Below are positions 34,098 to 44,400 of a stretch of DNA of 64,000 bases, in pieces (within the stretch, counting starts at the first letter, position 1; each line of letters opens with the position of its first letter). Below the pieces are notes generated by a model that made no database searches, was not told the origin of the DNA, and saw nothing but the letters and a program-made list of their open reading frames with translations. This DNA is from Pseudomonas hefeiensis (lineage in GTDB: Bacteria; Pseudomonadota; Gammaproteobacteria; Pseudomonadales; Pseudomonadaceae): assembly GCF_030687835.1 (NCBI RefSeq), contig NZ_CP117449.1, positions 930,001 to 994,000 of the forward strand. The letters run 5' to 3'. Made by a program: the position numbers and the translations under genes.

Positions 34098-36203
34098 GTG
34101 AACCCGGTAATCAAAAAATTCCAGTTCGGTCAGTCGACCGTTACCCTCGAGACTGGCCGTATCGCCCGTCAGGCCTCCGGCGCAGTGCTGGTCACCGTTG
34201 ACGACGACGTCAGCGTATTGGTGACCGTTGTCGGTGCCAAGCAAGCCGATCCAGGCAAGGGCTTCTTCCCTCTGTCTGTCCACTACCAGGAAAAGACTTA
34301 CGCTGCCGGTAAGATCCCTGGCGGTTTCTTCAAGCGCGAAGGCCGTCCTTCCGAGAAGGAAACCCTGACTTCCCGACTGATCGACCGTCCGATCCGTCCG
34401 CTTTTCCCTGAAGGTTTCATGAACGAAGTGCAGGTTGTCTGCACCGTCGTTTCCACCAGCAAGAAGACCGATCCGGACATCGCTGCGATGATCGGTACTT
34501 CGGCTGCACTGGCAATCTCCGGCATCCCTTTCGATGGCCCAATCGGCGCTGCCCGCGTTGCGTTCCACGAAAGCACCGGCTACCTGCTGAACCCGACCTA
34601 CGAGCAACTGAAAGCTTCGAGCCTGGACATGGTCGTGGCCGGTACCTCCGAAGCCGTGCTGATGGTTGAATCCGAAGCCAAAGAGCTGACCGAAGACCAG
34701 ATGCTGGGCGCCGTACTGTTCGCCCACGACGAGTTCCAGGTGGTGATCAACGCCGTCAAGGAACTGGCCGCCGAAGCCGCCAAGCCAACCTGGACCTGGG
34801 CTCCGCAAGCCGAAGCCACCGAACTGCTGGGCGCGATCCGTGCCGAATTCGGCGAAGCGATCTCCCAGGCTTACACCATCACCGTCAAGGCCGATCGTTA
34901 TGCGCGCCTGGGCGAGCTGAAAGACCAGGTGGTTGCCAAGCTGTCCGGTGAAGAAGGCCAGCCATCGGCCAGCGACGTCAAAGCCGCTTTCGGTGAAATC
35001 GAATACCGCACCGTTCGCGAAAACATCGTCAACGGCAAGCCGCGTATCGACGGTCGCGACACTCGCACCGTGCGTCCTCTGAACATTGAAGTCGGCGTCC
35101 TGCCAAAGACCCACGGTTCGGCGCTGTTCACCCGTGGCGAAACCCAGGCCCTGGTCGTTGCCACACTGGGCACCGCCCGTGACGCGCAACTGCTGGACAC
35201 CCTGGAAGGCGAGAAAAAAGACCCGTTCATGCTGCACTACAACTTCCCTCCGTTCTCGGTGGGCGAGTGTGGTCGCATGGGTGGCGCCGGTCGTCGCGAA
35301 ATCGGTCACGGCCGTCTGGCCCGTCGTTCGGTCCAGGCCATGCTGCCAGCCGCTGACGTGTTCCCGTACACCATTCGCGTGGTATCGGAAATCACCGAGT
35401 CCAACGGTTCGAGCTCCATGGCTTCGGTCTGCGGCGCTTCCCTGGCCCTGATGGACGCCGGTGTGCCGATGAAGGCTCCGGTTGCCGGTATCGCCATGGG
35501 TCTGGTGAAAGAAGGCGAGAAGTTCGCCGTCCTGACCGACATCCTGGGTGACGAAGACCACCTGGGTGACATGGACTTCAAAGTGGCCGGTACCGCCAAA
35601 GGCGTTACCGCACTGCAGATGGACATCAAGATCAAGGGCATCACCGAAGAGATCATGGAGATCGCCCTGGGCCAAGCCCTGGAAGCGCGCCTGAACATCC
35701 TCGGCCAGATGAACCAGATCATTGGTCAGTCGCGTACCGAGTTGTCGGAAAACGCTCCGACCATGATCGCGATGAAAATCGACACCGACAAAATCCGTGA
35801 TGTCATCGGTAAAGGCGGCGCGACCATCCGTGCGATCTGTGAAGAAACCAAGGCTTCGATCGACATCGAAGACGACGGTTCGATCAAGATCTTCGGCGAA
35901 ACCAAGGAAGCGGCAGAAGCAGCACGTCAGCGCGTCCTGGGCATCACCGCAGAAGCCGAGATCGGCAAGATCTATGTGGGCAAGGTTGAGCGCATCGTCG
36001 ACTTCGGCGCCTTCGTCAACATCCTGCCGGGCAAGGACGGTCTGGTTCACATCTCCATGCTGAGCGATGCTCGCGTCGAGAAAGTGACCGACATCCTCAA
36101 AGAAGGTCAGGAAGTGGAAGTGCTGGTACTGGACGTGGACAACCGCGGCCGTATCAAGCTGTCCATCAAGGACGTAGCAGCAGCCAAGGCGTCGGGCGTT
36201 TAA
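34098..36203 (+). CDS. pnp: Polyribonucleotide nucleotidyltransferase (PNPase)
   Basis: A 701-residue 3'-to-5' phosphorolytic exoribonuclease and degradosome component. It has two RNase PH domains (about 1-220 and 310-540, the second with [17 protein letters not shown] and the catalytic [16 protein letters not shown]), then a KH domain ([20 protein letters not shown]) and an S1 domain ([20 protein letters not shown]). The start is GTG at 34098 with AAGGTAGG upstream. Followed by a strong terminator. Confidence 0.98.
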   Translation: MNPVIKKFQFGQSTVTLETGRIARQASGAVLVTVDDDVSVLVTVVGAKQADPGKGFFPLSVHYQEKTYAAGKIPGGFFKREGRPSEKETLTSRLIDRPIRPLFPEGFMNEVQVVCTVVSTSKKTDPDIAAMIGTSAALAISGIPFDGPIGAARVAFHESTGYLLNPTYEQLKASSLDMVVAGTSEAVLMVESEAKELTEDQMLGAVLFAHDEFQVVINAVKELAAEAAKPTWTWAPQAEATELLGAIRAEFGEAISQAYTITVKADRYARLGELKDQVVAKLSGEEGQPSASDVKAAFGEIEYRTVRENIVNGKPRIDGRDTRTVRPLNIEVGVLPKTHGSALFTRGETQALVVATLGTARDAQLLDTLEGEKKDPFMLHYNFPPFSVGECGRMGGAGRREIGHGRLARRSVQAMLPAADVFPYTIRVVSEITESNGSSSMASVCGASLALMDAGVPMKAPVAGIAMGLVKEGEKFAVLTDILGDEDHLGDMDFKVAGTAKGVTALQMDIKIKGITEEIMEIALGQALEARLNILGQMNQIIGQSRTELSENAPTMIAMKIDTDKIRDVIGKGGATIRAICEETKASIDIEDDGSIKIFGETKEAAEAARQRVLGITAEAEIGKIYVGKVERIVDFGAFVNILPGKDGLVHISMLSDARVEKVTDILKEGQEVEVLVLDVDNRGRIKLSIKDVAAAKASGV

Positions 36204-36232
36204 TCACCCCCTCGCTTAGCCGCTGAACAAGC

Positions 36233-36262
36233 AAACGCCCCGACTGGTTCGGGGCGTTTTGC
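36233..36262 (+). terminator. Intrinsic terminator after pnp
   Basis: AACGCCCCG and CGGGGCGTT with a 7-nt loop, extended by A/T pairs and ending in TTTTGC. Confidence 0.9.
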
Positions 36263-36290
36263 TATGCGCGGGAAATCACCGCGTCGCAGG

Positions 36291-36319
36291 TTGCCTGGCC
36301 ATAAGCTCAGTGCTAGGTT
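36291..36319 (+). promoter_or_regulatory. Candidate promoter of tRNA-Thr
   Basis: TTGCCT, 17 nt, TAGGTT. The start site would lie only a few nt before the tRNA, which is short but possible. Confidence 0.4.
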
Positions 36320-36328
36320 TAGCCCACC

Positions 36329-36404
36329 GCCCGTGTAGCTCAGCCGGTAGAGCAGCGCACTCGTAACGCGAAGGTCGCAGGTTCGATTCCTGTCTCGGGC
36401 ACCA
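36329..36404 (+). tRNA. tRNA-Thr (anticodon CGT)
   Basis: A 76-nt tRNA with encoded CCA. The anticodon loop CTCGTAA gives CGT. D arm GCTC...GAGC and T arm GCAGG-TTCGATT-CCTGT are intact. The acceptor stem GCCCGTG/CTCGGGC has a T-T mismatch at pair 6-67, an oddity that looks tolerated rather than a sign of decay because all other elements are normal. Confidence 0.95.
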
Positions 36405-36605
36405 GGTTCTTCTCACTTGCGGTTGTTGCACAGGCTTGCGTCTCTGTTAGGATTCCCTTGTCCCAAAAAGGAAACACATTTGTTTTCAGATGATCCCCGA
36501 ATGGTTCTGAAGGCCAGATAAACCGGGCTCCACACGGTTTTTTGCGTCAGAGAGATCCTTGATGATCCAGATCCATCTTCCATTCCCCAGATCAACGAGA
36601 ACGCC

Positions 36606-36911
36606 ATGACTGTGAAAGAGTTGACCCAGGAAGCCAGGCACGAAGAAGCGCTGAAGAAGTACGTGCTGGATGCGCCCCAGTTGCTGGAAGAGATCAAGGA
36701 CCTGAGCGCCGACGATCAGAAAGACCAGATCCAATGGGCGTTCGAGGACGAGGCCGAAGCCCAGGGGTTGCAACCTTGGGAGTTGACGCTCAAGTACACC
36801 AGCACGCCTGAAGAGTTCGAGGAACAGCGCCTTGCCTTGCACAAGGAAGCGGCCGAGGTGCTGGGTGTGGAATGGGATGAATACTGCGAGATGAATAATC
36901 TGGTGGTCTGA
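36606..36911 (+). CDS. Small acidic protein of unknown function (possibly DUF6388)
   Basis: A 101-residue, strongly acidic, probably all-helical protein (VKELTQEARHEEALKKYVL, DAPQLLEEIKDLSADDQKDQ, then WELTLKYTSTPEEFEEQRLA). No signal peptide, membrane segment or cysteine pattern. Coding character, a GAGAACGCC-ATG start and a strong bidirectional terminator just after it support a real gene. I do not recognise a function; it resembles small conserved pseudomonad proteins of the DUF6388 type, but that assignment is uncertain. Expressed from the 200-nt region after tRNA-Thr. Confidence 0.7.
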   Translation: MTVKELTQEARHEEALKKYVLDAPQLLEEIKDLSADDQKDQIQWAFEDEAEAQGLQPWELTLKYTSTPEEFEEQRLALHKEAAEVLGVEWDEYCEMNNLVV

Positions 36912-36912
36912 T

Positions 36913-36944
36913 AAAAACGCCAGCCTTTGAGGCTGGCGTTTTTT
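36913..36944. terminator. Bidirectional intrinsic terminator between the small acidic gene and nadC
   Basis: AAAAACGCCAGCCT and AGGCTGGCGTTTTT with a 3-nt loop; A and T runs on both sides serve the convergent genes. Confidence 0.93.
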
Positions 36945-36948
36945 GTTG

Positions 36949-37797
36949 TCAGAGGCTGAGCCGCATCGACAGGTCCACCGCTTTCACATCCTTGGTCATT
37001 GCCCCGATCGAGATGTAGTCCACCCCGGTCTCGGCAATCGGGCGCAACGTACTTTCGTTGATCCCGCCGCTGGCCTCCAGCTTCGCCTTGCCGCCGTTCA
37101 GGCGCACGGCTTCGCGCATGTCGTCCAGGCTCAGTTCGTCGAGCATGATGATGTCGGCATTGGCCGCCAGCGCTTCTTTCAATTCGGTCAGGCTTTCCAC
37201 TTCGATTTCCACCGGCTTGCCCGGTGCGATCTTGTGGGCGGCGGCGATGGCCTGGGCGATGCCGCCGCAGGCTGCGATGTGGTTTTCCTTGATCAGGAAG
37301 GCATCGTAGAGGCCGATGCGGTGGTTATGGCAGCCGCCGCAGGTAACGGCGTACTTCTGGGCCAGCCGCAGCCCAGGGAGGGTTTTGCGGGTGTCCAGCA
37401 GCTTGACCTGGGTGTCGGCAACAAAGTCGGCCAGGTAGCGGGCCCGGGTGGCCACGCCAGAAAGCATTTGCAGAAAGTTCAGCGCGCTGCGTTCGCCGGT
37501 CAGCAGCGAGCGGGCCGGCCCTTCGAGGTGGAACAGCGCCTGGTCGGGGCTTGCCCGGTCGCCATCGCGCACTTGCCAATGCACGGCGACGCGCGGGTCC
37601 AGTTGCCGGAACACGGCATCGACCCAGGCCGTGCCGCTGATGACTGCGGCGTCGCGGGTAATGATGGTGGCTTTGGCCAGGCGTTCGGCGGGGATCAGTT
37701 GCGCGGTGATGTCGCCGCTGCCGATGTCTTCGAGCAACGCGCGGCGCACGTTGGCCTCGATTTCAGCGGTCAGATCGGCGAGACGTAGATTCGGCAT
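36949..37797 (-). CDS. nadC: Nicotinate-nucleotide pyrophosphorylase (quinolinate phosphoribosyltransferase)
   Basis: A 282-residue enzyme of de novo NAD synthesis that makes nicotinate mononucleotide from quinolinate and PRPP. It has [57 protein letters not shown], and the C-terminal [19 protein letters not shown]. Start at [10 protein letters not shown] (37797); the longer frame adds six residues without benefit. Next to DUF1631-ampD-ampE, as in P. aeruginosa. Confidence 0.96.
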   Translation of the reverse strand: MPNLRLADLTAEIEANVRRALLEDIGSGDITAQLIPAERLAKATIITRDAAVISGTAWVDAVFRQLDPRVAVHWQVRDGDRASPDQALFHLEGPARSLLTGERSALNFLQMLSGVATRARYLADFVADTQVKLLDTRKTLPGLRLAQKYAVTCGGCHNHRIGLYDAFLIKENHIAACGGIAQAIAAAHKIAPGKPVEIEVESLTELKEALAANADIIMLDELSLDDMREAVRLNGGKAKLEASGGINESTLRPIAETGVDYISIGAMTKDVKAVDLSMRLSL

Positions 37798-38158
37798 AAC
37801 GGGCTCCACAAACAAAGTGGCCCGATTATAGGGCCAGTGGCCTGTCTCACAAACAATGTTCCTTATGGCTGACGTCTGTTGCCGTCATGCTGCGTGAGCG
37901 CTCCGCGCGCAGTCTTGCCTGACGACCCCGGCCCAATCCAATCCACGGCGCCGGATGTCTGTGCCAGGCATCGAAACCTGCATTTGGTCGCATCCTCGCA
38001 ACATTTCCCCGATTGCCCGGTCACTTATTGCGGAGTATTTCGACCTGGGTCACAGAGTCTGCTGGCATGACCGGGTTCTTTTACCAGATAATCCGCCTTT
38101 CAATTGACGTCATGGCTTTGACGTTTCGAGCTCAAAAGCACCCTTTCAGGAGACCAGG
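37798..38158. other. 361-nt gap between divergent nadC and the DUF1631 gene
   Basis: No gene is supported. It should hold both promoters. I note two direct copies of TTGACGT at 38104-38110 and 38118-38124 and GATAAT at 38087-38092 with no clear -35. AGGAG lies about 8 nt before the DUF1631 start. Confidence 0.5.
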
Positions 38159-40372
38159 ATGCACAACGACGGGAATGTAGTGCCTTTGCACAAGGTTTCT
38201 ACCGATCAGGCGAACCCTTCGCCGCTCGCCCGCCTGCCTGTGATTCTGCTTCAGGTACGCGACAAGGCCGCCCAGCAGTTGCGCCTTGGCTTGCAGGGGC
38301 TGTTCGACAATGCCGACGACACGCTGTTTGAAATGGCCGATCGGGCGCGCAACGATGTCGATCAGAATCTGTTCTTCGAGGCCATGCGAGACTTGCGCCT
38401 GAAGCGCAAAAGCATTGAGCGCGAATTTATCGAGCAGTTTTTCGAAGCGTTCGTCAGTCTTGCGCAATACGACCTGACCCAAGCCACCTTGACGCCTGCC
38501 CAAGCGCCAAACCCCCAGGCTCAGCGCACGCATGATGACCTCGAGCGTCATCTGGCGGTGGAGGCTATGGTCACCCGCGTGCTCAGCCGCGATGGCGCGT
38601 CTCTTGAGCAACTGACGGCGCGGCTCAGCGTCCTGCTGACCAGGCCGCTGGCAAACCAGCAGAATCCTTTGAGCCCGGCGCTGCTGTGTGAAAACTTTCT
38701 ACAGGCCGCTCGTAATCTGGGGGTGGAAATCAAGGTCAAGCTGATCTTGCTCAAATTGTTCGAGCGCTATGTGCTCAGCGAGTGCGATCAACTGTATACC
38801 GAGGCCAACCAGTTGTTGGCCGCTACGGGCATCCTGCCGGATCTGAAGGTTTCACCGTTGCGACGGGCATCGGATCGAGCTGACGAAGCCCCGCGTACCA
38901 AGGCTGAGAGTGCAGCCGGCCCCAAGGCTGCCGAAGTCGACGACAGCGTGCAGGAAGTGTTTGCTGCGTTGCAGAAACTATTGATGCAGGTGCGTGGCAG
39001 TGTGGCACCGACCCTGGAGGCCAGCGCACCGGCCCAGCCGATCTCGACCCGTGACCTGCTGCGCCTGCTTTCCCATTTGCAACAGTACGTGCCGGCGCCA
39101 GCCATTGAAGATGAGTTCGACCTGCGCAGCCAGCTCGAACAACTGCTGACCCGGGTGAGCGTCAGGAGTGGCAAGTCGCGAGTGGTCGACGACGCCGATG
39201 AGGACGTGATCAACCTGATCTCGATGATGTTCGAATTCATCCTCGACGACCATGATTTGCCGGATTCCTTCAAGGCTTTGATCGGCCGTTTGCAGATTCC
39301 GATGCTCAAGGTCGCGGTGCAGGACAAGAGCTTCTTCAGCCGGGGCAACCATCCGGCCCGGCGGCTGCTCAATGAAATCGCCGCTGCGGCCACGGGTTGG
39401 GGCGATTGCGACGATCATCAGCGCGACAGCCTCTATCTGCGCATCGAGCAGGTGGTGCAGCGGTTATTGAATGATTTTGTCGATGACCCGGCGATTTTCT
39501 CTGAATTGCTGGCCGATTTCCTGGCTTTCACCAGCGATGAAAGACGTCGCAGCGAGCTGCTCGAACAACGCATTCGTGACGCCGAAGAAGGCCGCGCCAA
39601 GGCCGAACTGGCGCGTCTGCGCGTCGAAGGGGTACTCAATCAGGTCATGCTGGGCAAGGTGTTGCCGCAGGCGGTGGTGGAGTTCGTGCAACATGCCTGG
39701 AGTCAGGTGTTGTTGCTGACCTGCTTCAAGCACGGCAAATATTCAGCCGAGTGGCAGGCCGACGTATTGACCCTGGAACAACTGATCTGGAGCGTCCAGC
39801 ATCACGAGGAGCCGGATGCCGGCCTGCGCTTGCTCACGATAGTGCCGCAGCTGCTTAAAGCCTTGCGTGAAGGCCTGAGCCGTTCGGCGTTCGACCCGTT
39901 TGCCACCGGCGAATTTTTCAGCGAGCTGGAAGCCCTCCACGTGCTGGCCCTCGAACGTATGGGGCAGGTGACGGAACAGGCCCAGCCGTTCAATTCGCCG
40001 ATCATGGTCCAGGTCTCGGAGAAAATAGTCCTGCGCACCGCTCAAAAGGCCCCGGAGGACAGTGTGGCGGTGCACCTGCCGGCCGATGATGTGGGCCTGA
40101 TTCAGGTCGATCAGTTGCGGTTGGGGAGCTGGGTTGAGTTCCAGGAGGAAGATGACAACAGCCTGCGCTGCAAACTGGCGGCGATCATCGAGGCTACCGG
40201 CAAATACGTTTTCGTCAACCGCACTGGCCTCAAAGTGCTGGAGCACAGCCGCACCAGCCTGGCCCTGGAGTTTCGCCGGGGGACGGCGCGTCTGTTGGAC
40301 GACACCTTGCTGTTCGACCGGGCGCTGGAATCGGTGCTGGGCAATCTGCGTCAGCTCAATCGCGGCAAGTGA
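38159..40372 (+). CDS. DUF1631 domain-containing protein
   Basis: A 737-residue cytoplasmic protein without signal peptide or membrane helices, matching the DUF1631 family in length and in segments such as LFDNADDTLFEMADRARND and the conserved C-terminal block (DQLRLGSWVEF, VFVNRTGLKVLE). The last 120 residues form a beta-rich, PilZ-like region. The family is common in gammaproteobacteria. Some members have been tied to cyclic-di-GMP signalling, but I cannot confirm a binding motif here. Position between nadC and ampD equals that of PA4523 in P. aeruginosa. Confidence 0.85.
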   Translation: MHNDGNVVPLHKVSTDQANPSPLARLPVILLQVRDKAAQQLRLGLQGLFDNADDTLFEMADRARNDVDQNLFFEAMRDLRLKRKSIEREFIEQFFEAFVSLAQYDLTQATLTPAQAPNPQAQRTHDDLERHLAVEAMVTRVLSRDGASLEQLTARLSVLLTRPLANQQNPLSPALLCENFLQAARNLGVEIKVKLILLKLFERYVLSECDQLYTEANQLLAATGILPDLKVSPLRRASDRADEAPRTKAESAAGPKAAEVDDSVQEVFAALQKLLMQVRGSVAPTLEASAPAQPISTRDLLRLLSHLQQYVPAPAIEDEFDLRSQLEQLLTRVSVRSGKSRVVDDADEDVINLISMMFEFILDDHDLPDSFKALIGRLQIPMLKVAVQDKSFFSRGNHPARRLLNEIAAAATGWGDCDDHQRDSLYLRIEQVVQRLLNDFVDDPAIFSELLADFLAFTSDERRRSELLEQRIRDAEEGRAKAELARLRVEGVLNQVMLGKVLPQAVVEFVQHAWSQVLLLTCFKHGKYSAEWQADVLTLEQLIWSVQHHEEPDAGLRLLTIVPQLLKALREGLSRSAFDPFATGEFFSELEALHVLALERMGQVTEQAQPFNSPIMVQVSEKIVLRTAQKAPEDSVAVHLPADDVGLIQVDQLRLGSWVEFQEEDDNSLRCKLAAIIEATGKYVFVNRTGLKVLEHSRTSLALEFRRGTARLLDDTLLFDRALESVLGNLRQLNRGK

Positions 40373-40436
40373 TCGCGCAGCCAGGGCCGATCGCGGCATA
40401 CTGGCGGCATTCACCGACGTCATCGAAGGAACCTGT

Positions 40437-40997
40437 ATGCAGTTGGACCCCGCCAGTGGTTGGTGCGATGGCGTGCGGCATTGCCCATCACCCAACTTCA
40501 ATGCGCGCCCCGAGGGCGAAATTTCACTGCTGGTGATCCACAACATCAGCCTGCCGCCGGCACAGTTTTCCACGGGCAAGGTGCAGGAGTTTTTCCAGAA
40601 TCGTCTGGATGTCACGCAACATCCCTATTTTGCCGGTATCGCCGATCTGCGTGTGTCTGCGCATTTTCTGATCGAGCGTGACGGCGTGGTTACCCAGTTT
40701 GTCTCCTGTCTGGATCGTGCGTGGCATGCGGGCGTTTCGTGCTTTGAAGGGCGGGAGACGTGTAACGATTTTTCCATAGGCATCGAGCTGGAAGGCACCG
40801 ATGATCTGCCCTTCACTGACGCGCAATATGCCGCATTGGTCTGCCTGACCTGGCAGTTGCAGGCGGCGTTCAGGGCGATCACGCTGCCGCGCATCTGTGG
40901 CCACAGCGACATCGCCCCGGGTCGCAAGACCGATCCGGGGCCGGCATTCGACTGGGCGCGCTACCGCGCGGCCCTGACAGAAGGGGAAGGGCAATGA
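40437..40997 (+). CDS. ampD: 1,6-anhydro-N-acetylmuramyl-L-alanine amidase AmpD
   Basis: A 186-residue cytoplasmic zinc amidase that cleaves anhydromuropeptides during cell-wall recycling and so keeps AmpC beta-lactamase low. Zinc ligands are visible: His35 (LLVIHNISLPP), and His and Asp in GHSDIAPGRKTDPGPAFDW, with the catalytic Lys in the same segment. A glutamate in IGIELEGTDD is also conserved. The start at 40437 gives the normal length. It overlaps ampE by 4 bases (ATGA). Confidence 0.97.
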   Translation: MQLDPASGWCDGVRHCPSPNFNARPEGEISLLVIHNISLPPAQFSTGKVQEFFQNRLDVTQHPYFAGIADLRVSAHFLIERDGVVTQFVSCLDRAWHAGVSCFEGRETCNDFSIGIELEGTDDLPFTDAQYAALVCLTWQLQAAFRAITLPRICGHSDIAPGRKTDPGPAFDWARYRAALTEGEGQ

Positions 40998-41830
40998 GTT
41001 TTCTGGTGCTGCTGCTGGCGATCTGGATCGAGAAGTTCTCGGCCTTGCGCCATCGGGTCCAGCGTGACGGCGGTTGGCTGCGCGAACTGAACAAACTCGA
41101 GACCGGACCGCGCTGGATCAACCGGCCCTGGCTGGTGCTGGTTGTGCTGATCTTGCTACCCGTGGCGCTGCTGGCATTGTTGCTGTGGGTGTTGGAGCCG
41201 GTGGCCTATGGTCTGCTGGCGCTGCCGGTGCATCTGTTGGTGGTGATTTACAGCCTGGGTCGAGGGGATCTGCTGGCTGACCTGGGACCGTTTCGTGACG
41301 CGTGGCGTCGGGAAGACCTGCAAGCAGCCGATCATGTGGCCAAGCGCGATCTGAACATTGAAGCCGACAGTGGTGAGCAGTTGCTGGAGCAGGTCCAAGG
41401 GCATCTGCTGTGGCAGGCTTATCAGAGTTTTTTCGCGGTGATTTTCTGGTATTTCCTGTTGGGGCCGGTCGCGGCCCTGAGCTATCGCCTACTGGCGCTG
41501 GCCGCCGAGCACAGTCAGAACCCCGGCGTGGCCGAGCGGGCGGCGCAGTTGCGCCATGCCTTCGATTGGGTACCGGTGCGGCTGCTAGCTGCGAGCTTCG
41601 CCCTGGTGGGCAACTTCGTGGCCGTCAGCCGGGTCATGCTGCATGAATTGCTGAACTGGAACATCAGCGCCGCCCACCTGATCGGCAAGGTCGGGCTGGT
41701 GGCCGGTGAGATCCCCGATCCCGTCGCCGGGCCGGACGGCATCAACAGCCTGGATCGGCTATGGGAACTGTTGTTGCGTGCAGCGGTGCTCTGGTATGCC
41801 GGTTTTGCGCTGTGGACGGTGCTGGCTTAG
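40994..41830 (+). CDS. ampE: AmpE inner-membrane regulatory protein
   Basis: A 278-residue protein with several hydrophobic segments (near residues 1-12, 42-85, 140-165 and 262-278). It matches the AmpE/CobD-like family: FLVLLLAIWIEKFSALRHRV at the start and RHAFDWVPVRLLAASFALVG in the second half. AmpE is thought to act as a membrane sensor or transporter linked to beta-lactamase induction; the mechanism is not established. Coupled to ampD by an ATGA overlap. Confidence 0.94.
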   Translation: MSFLVLLLAIWIEKFSALRHRVQRDGGWLRELNKLETGPRWINRPWLVLVVLILLPVALLALLLWVLEPVAYGLLALPVHLLVVIYSLGRGDLLADLGPFRDAWRREDLQAADHVAKRDLNIEADSGEQLLEQVQGHLLWQAYQSFFAVIFWYFLLGPVAALSYRLLALAAEHSQNPGVAERAAQLRHAFDWVPVRLLAASFALVGNFVAVSRVMLHELLNWNISAAHLIGKVGLVAGEIPDPVAGPDGINSLDRLWELLLRAAVLWYAGFALWTVLA

Positions 41831-41860
41831 GCAAGCGCGCGCTCTGTGGCGAGAGGGATT

Positions 41861-41948
41861 CTGTGGGAGCAAGGCTTGCCCGCGATACAGCGATGCGGTC
41901 TTTCAGAAATCGAGGCGCCTGCATCGCGGGCAAGCCTTGCTCCCACAG
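41861..41948. repeat. REPIN-type palindromic doublet, copy 2
   Basis: CTGTGGGAGCAAGGCTTGCC at the left is mirrored by GGCAAGCCTTGCTCCCACAG at the right. The arms belong to a GCAAGGCTTGC subtype, different from the GCGAGCCTGCTCG subtype elsewhere. Located after ampE. Confidence 0.92.
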
Positions 41949-42113
41949 ATAAATGCCTTCGCCACCGAATCATGTCAGGCCTGTCTCGTTAACCTTAAGT
42001 TACAAATCTTCCCGCCGATTTAGGCTATACAGGGACAGCGCCCAAATAGTGGCTTTCTGCTGCCCCTGTGCGCATGCCCATAAAAACAAGAAATACAACC
42101 GGGAGACTTCCTT

Positions 42114-44144
42114 GTGAAGAGTTTGCTCTGGCCCGCCGTCGCGCTGATGAACCGCCTGAGCTTCGGCATGAAGTTCAGCCTGATCAGCGTGTTATTTCTG
42201 CTGCCGATGCTGGTGACCAACTTCTTTTTGGTGCGCGATTCCTATCGCGAATTCCAGGGCACGCAAGTGGAGCTGCAAAGCCTCGATCTGCTGGGCAGCA
42301 GCCTGACCCTGCGGCGGGACCTGGAAACCCTGAACAACCTGGTGCAGATCAATGCCAGCCTCGGTCAGTCCGGCAAGGCCGGGGACGTAGAGGCGAAGAT
42401 CGGCACCCTCGAAAAACAGGTCCTGGCGCGGTTACAGAGCTTGAAGGCCATGACCGTTGACCCTGAACAGGTCGGCGCTTTCGATGCCAAGCGCGACGAA
42501 ATGATTGCCGCTTTCAAGGCCCAGCAGGCCGAACGCTCCCTGCAAAGCAAAAGCGCACTGATCGGCAAGCTGCTCAACAGCGCGCAGATGTTCAGTCAAA
42601 TCATTGCCAGCCAGGCTGGCCTGAGCCGCGACAACCAAGGCGACATCCGCCAACTGAGCGAACTGATCATCGGTGTGACCCCCAACGTTACCCAAACCCT
42701 GGGTGAGGGCCGTGCGCTGGGCGCTGCGTCCCTGGGCCTGGGCTTTCTCAATTCGGCGTCGAGCACCCGCTTCGACGAGTTGCTGGGGCAAATCGAAAAG
42801 CTCCAGGGTGAATATGATCTCAAGCTCCAGGACGCCCTGGGTTCTAGCAAGGCCGCCGAGCAGGCGCTTGCCACTCAGGCCGAAAGCAGCAAGGCGACCC
42901 TGAAGAAAGCCGGTGAATTGATCGAAGATCAGGTGGTGATGGCTGACACGCTGGATGCCCCATGGCTGCCGTTTTACGAGCAGGTCAGCAGTCTGATGGA
43001 ACAGACCTACCGACTGAACGACGTGACTCTGGGTTTTCTGGACGTTCAGCTGCAGCATCGCCTGGAGCAGAACCGCAGTCACATGGTGCTGCAAGCGGTT
43101 GCGCTGGTCGCCGTATTCCTGCTGATTTTTTACCTGTACGCCGGCTTCTACGCCTCGACCCGCACCACCCTCAAGCATCTCGGCGAAATGATGGATAAGG
43201 TCGCAGCGGGCGACATGACGGTCAACTTCGTGGCGCGCAGCAAGGATGAGTTGGGGGAGTTGGGTGAAGTGTTCAATGGCACGGTGGCGAAGATCCATGA
43301 CCTGATCGAACAGGTCGGCCACACCGTTGCCGAGGTCGAGCGCCAGGCCGGACAGGTGGAGGCGGTGTCGGCCCAGAGTAATCAGGCCGTTTCCGGGCAG
43401 CGCAGTCAGATCGAGCTGGTCGCCACGGCGATGAACCAGATGTCGGCCACTGCCCAGGAAGTGGCTCGCAGCGCCGCCGCGGCGGTCAGTAGCGCCCACA
43501 GCGTGAACGACGAAACCCTCAGCGGGCGCGGGTTGGTGGAGTCGCAACAGAGCAGTATCGTGCGCTTGGCCAGCGAGATCGATCAGTCGGTGCAGGTGAT
43601 CAATCAACTGGCGACTGACAGCCAGGCCATCAGTCGTGTGCTGGACGTGATCAAGAGCATCGCCGAGCAGACTAACCTGCTGGCGCTCAACGCCGCGATC
43701 GAAGCGGCACGGGCCGGAGAGCAGGGGCGCGGTTTTGCGGTGGTGGCCGACGAAGTGCGGACCCTGGCCAAGCGGACTCAGCAATCGACCGAAGAAATCG
43801 AAGAGATGATCACCCGCCTGCACGGCGGCGTGGGTGCGGCCGTCAAAGCCATGGGCACCAGCCATGAGATGGCCAGTGGCACGGTGGGACAGTCGGAAAA
43901 GGTCCAGCAGGCGCTGGAAAACATTCTCGGCGCCGTCGGTATGATCGTCGACCAGAACCAGCAGATCGCCGCCGCAGTGGAGCAGCAGACGGCCGTGGCC
44001 CATGACATTGACCAGAACATCGTCGAGATCAATCGTGCCGGTGAACGCACCGCCGAAGGCGCGCACCAGACCGAGGACGCCAGCCGTGAATTGTCCGCCC
44101 AGGTGGTGCAGCTCAAGCAGTTGATCAATGCGTTTCGGGTGTGA
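42114..44144 (+). CDS. Methyl-accepting chemotaxis protein
   Basis: A 676-residue chemoreceptor. Membrane helix 1 at about residues 20-40, a periplasmic all-helical sensor of about 280 residues (size suits an HBM-type double four-helix module), membrane helix 2 at about 323-345, HAMP, then the coiled-coil signalling domain with the hairpin tip [20 protein letters not shown] and [19 protein letters not shown]. There is no C-terminal CheR-binding pentapeptide. The ligand is unknown. Start GTG at 42114. The location after ampDE equals PA4520 of P. aeruginosa. Confidence 0.93.
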   Translation: MKSLLWPAVALMNRLSFGMKFSLISVLFLLPMLVTNFFLVRDSYREFQGTQVELQSLDLLGSSLTLRRDLETLNNLVQINASLGQSGKAGDVEAKIGTLEKQVLARLQSLKAMTVDPEQVGAFDAKRDEMIAAFKAQQAERSLQSKSALIGKLLNSAQMFSQIIASQAGLSRDNQGDIRQLSELIIGVTPNVTQTLGEGRALGAASLGLGFLNSASSTRFDELLGQIEKLQGEYDLKLQDALGSSKAAEQALATQAESSKATLKKAGELIEDQVVMADTLDAPWLPFYEQVSSLMEQTYRLNDVTLGFLDVQLQHRLEQNRSHMVLQAVALVAVFLLIFYLYAGFYASTRTTLKHLGEMMDKVAAGDMTVNFVARSKDELGELGEVFNGTVAKIHDLIEQVGHTVAEVERQAGQVEAVSAQSNQAVSGQRSQIELVATAMNQMSATAQEVARSAAAAVSSAHSVNDETLSGRGLVESQQSSIVRLASEIDQSVQVINQLATDSQAISRVLDVIKSIAEQTNLLALNAAIEAARAGEQGRGFAVVADEVRTLAKRTQQSTEEIEEMITRLHGGVGAAVKAMGTSHEMASGTVGQSEKVQQALENILGAVGMIVDQNQQIAAAVEQQTAVAHDIDQNIVEINRAGERTAEGAHQTEDASRELSAQVVQLKQLINAFRV

Positions 44145-44170
44145 GTCTGGCTGATTCGCCGCAAATCCAA

Positions 44171-44259
44171 TGTGGGAGCGGGCTTGCTCGCGAAGGCGTT
44201 GGCCCATTCAGCATCAGCTTTTCAGGCAGACCGCTATCGCGAGCAGGCTCGCTCCCACA
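44171..44259. repeat. REPIN-type palindromic doublet, copy 3
   Basis: TGTGGGAGCGGGCTTGCTCG at the left, an inverted partner with slightly different arm sequence at the right. It is the first of two such units in tandem downstream of the chemoreceptor gene. Confidence 0.92.
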
Positions 44260-44302
44260 GTTTTTATCGGTGGTGTTCACAAATTTTGCGTCCGCCGCAA
44301 TT

Positions 44303-44399
44303 CCCCTGTGGGAGCGAGCCTGCTCGCGATGACAGCGTCACATTCAGCATCGCCGGTTCAGACAGATCGCTTTCGCGAGCAAGCCCGCTCCCACAGGGG
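44303..44399. repeat. REPIN-type palindromic doublet, copy 4
   Basis: CCCCTGTGGGAGCGAGCCTG at the left and an inverted arm ending CCCACAGGGG at the right. It lies 43 nt after copy 3 and directly abuts the tatD stop, giving a tandem pair between convergent genes. Confidence 0.92.
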
Positions 44400-44400
44400 G

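Noticed and set aside
36329..36404. The tRNA-Thr considered as a decaying tRNA gene because of a T-T mismatch in the acceptor stem
   Set aside because: All other arms, the anticodon loop and CCA are intact, and a promoter-like sequence precedes it, so it is most likely functional.
38063..38080. A TGGCATG sequence upstream of the DUF1631 gene, considered as a sigma-54 promoter
   Set aside because: The -12 GC element is missing at the required spacing.
44171..44399. The repeated palindromes considered as a CRISPR array
   Set aside because: Only two units occur in tandem, each with internal symmetry and about 90 bp, with no regular spacers and no cas genes. They match REPIN organisation.
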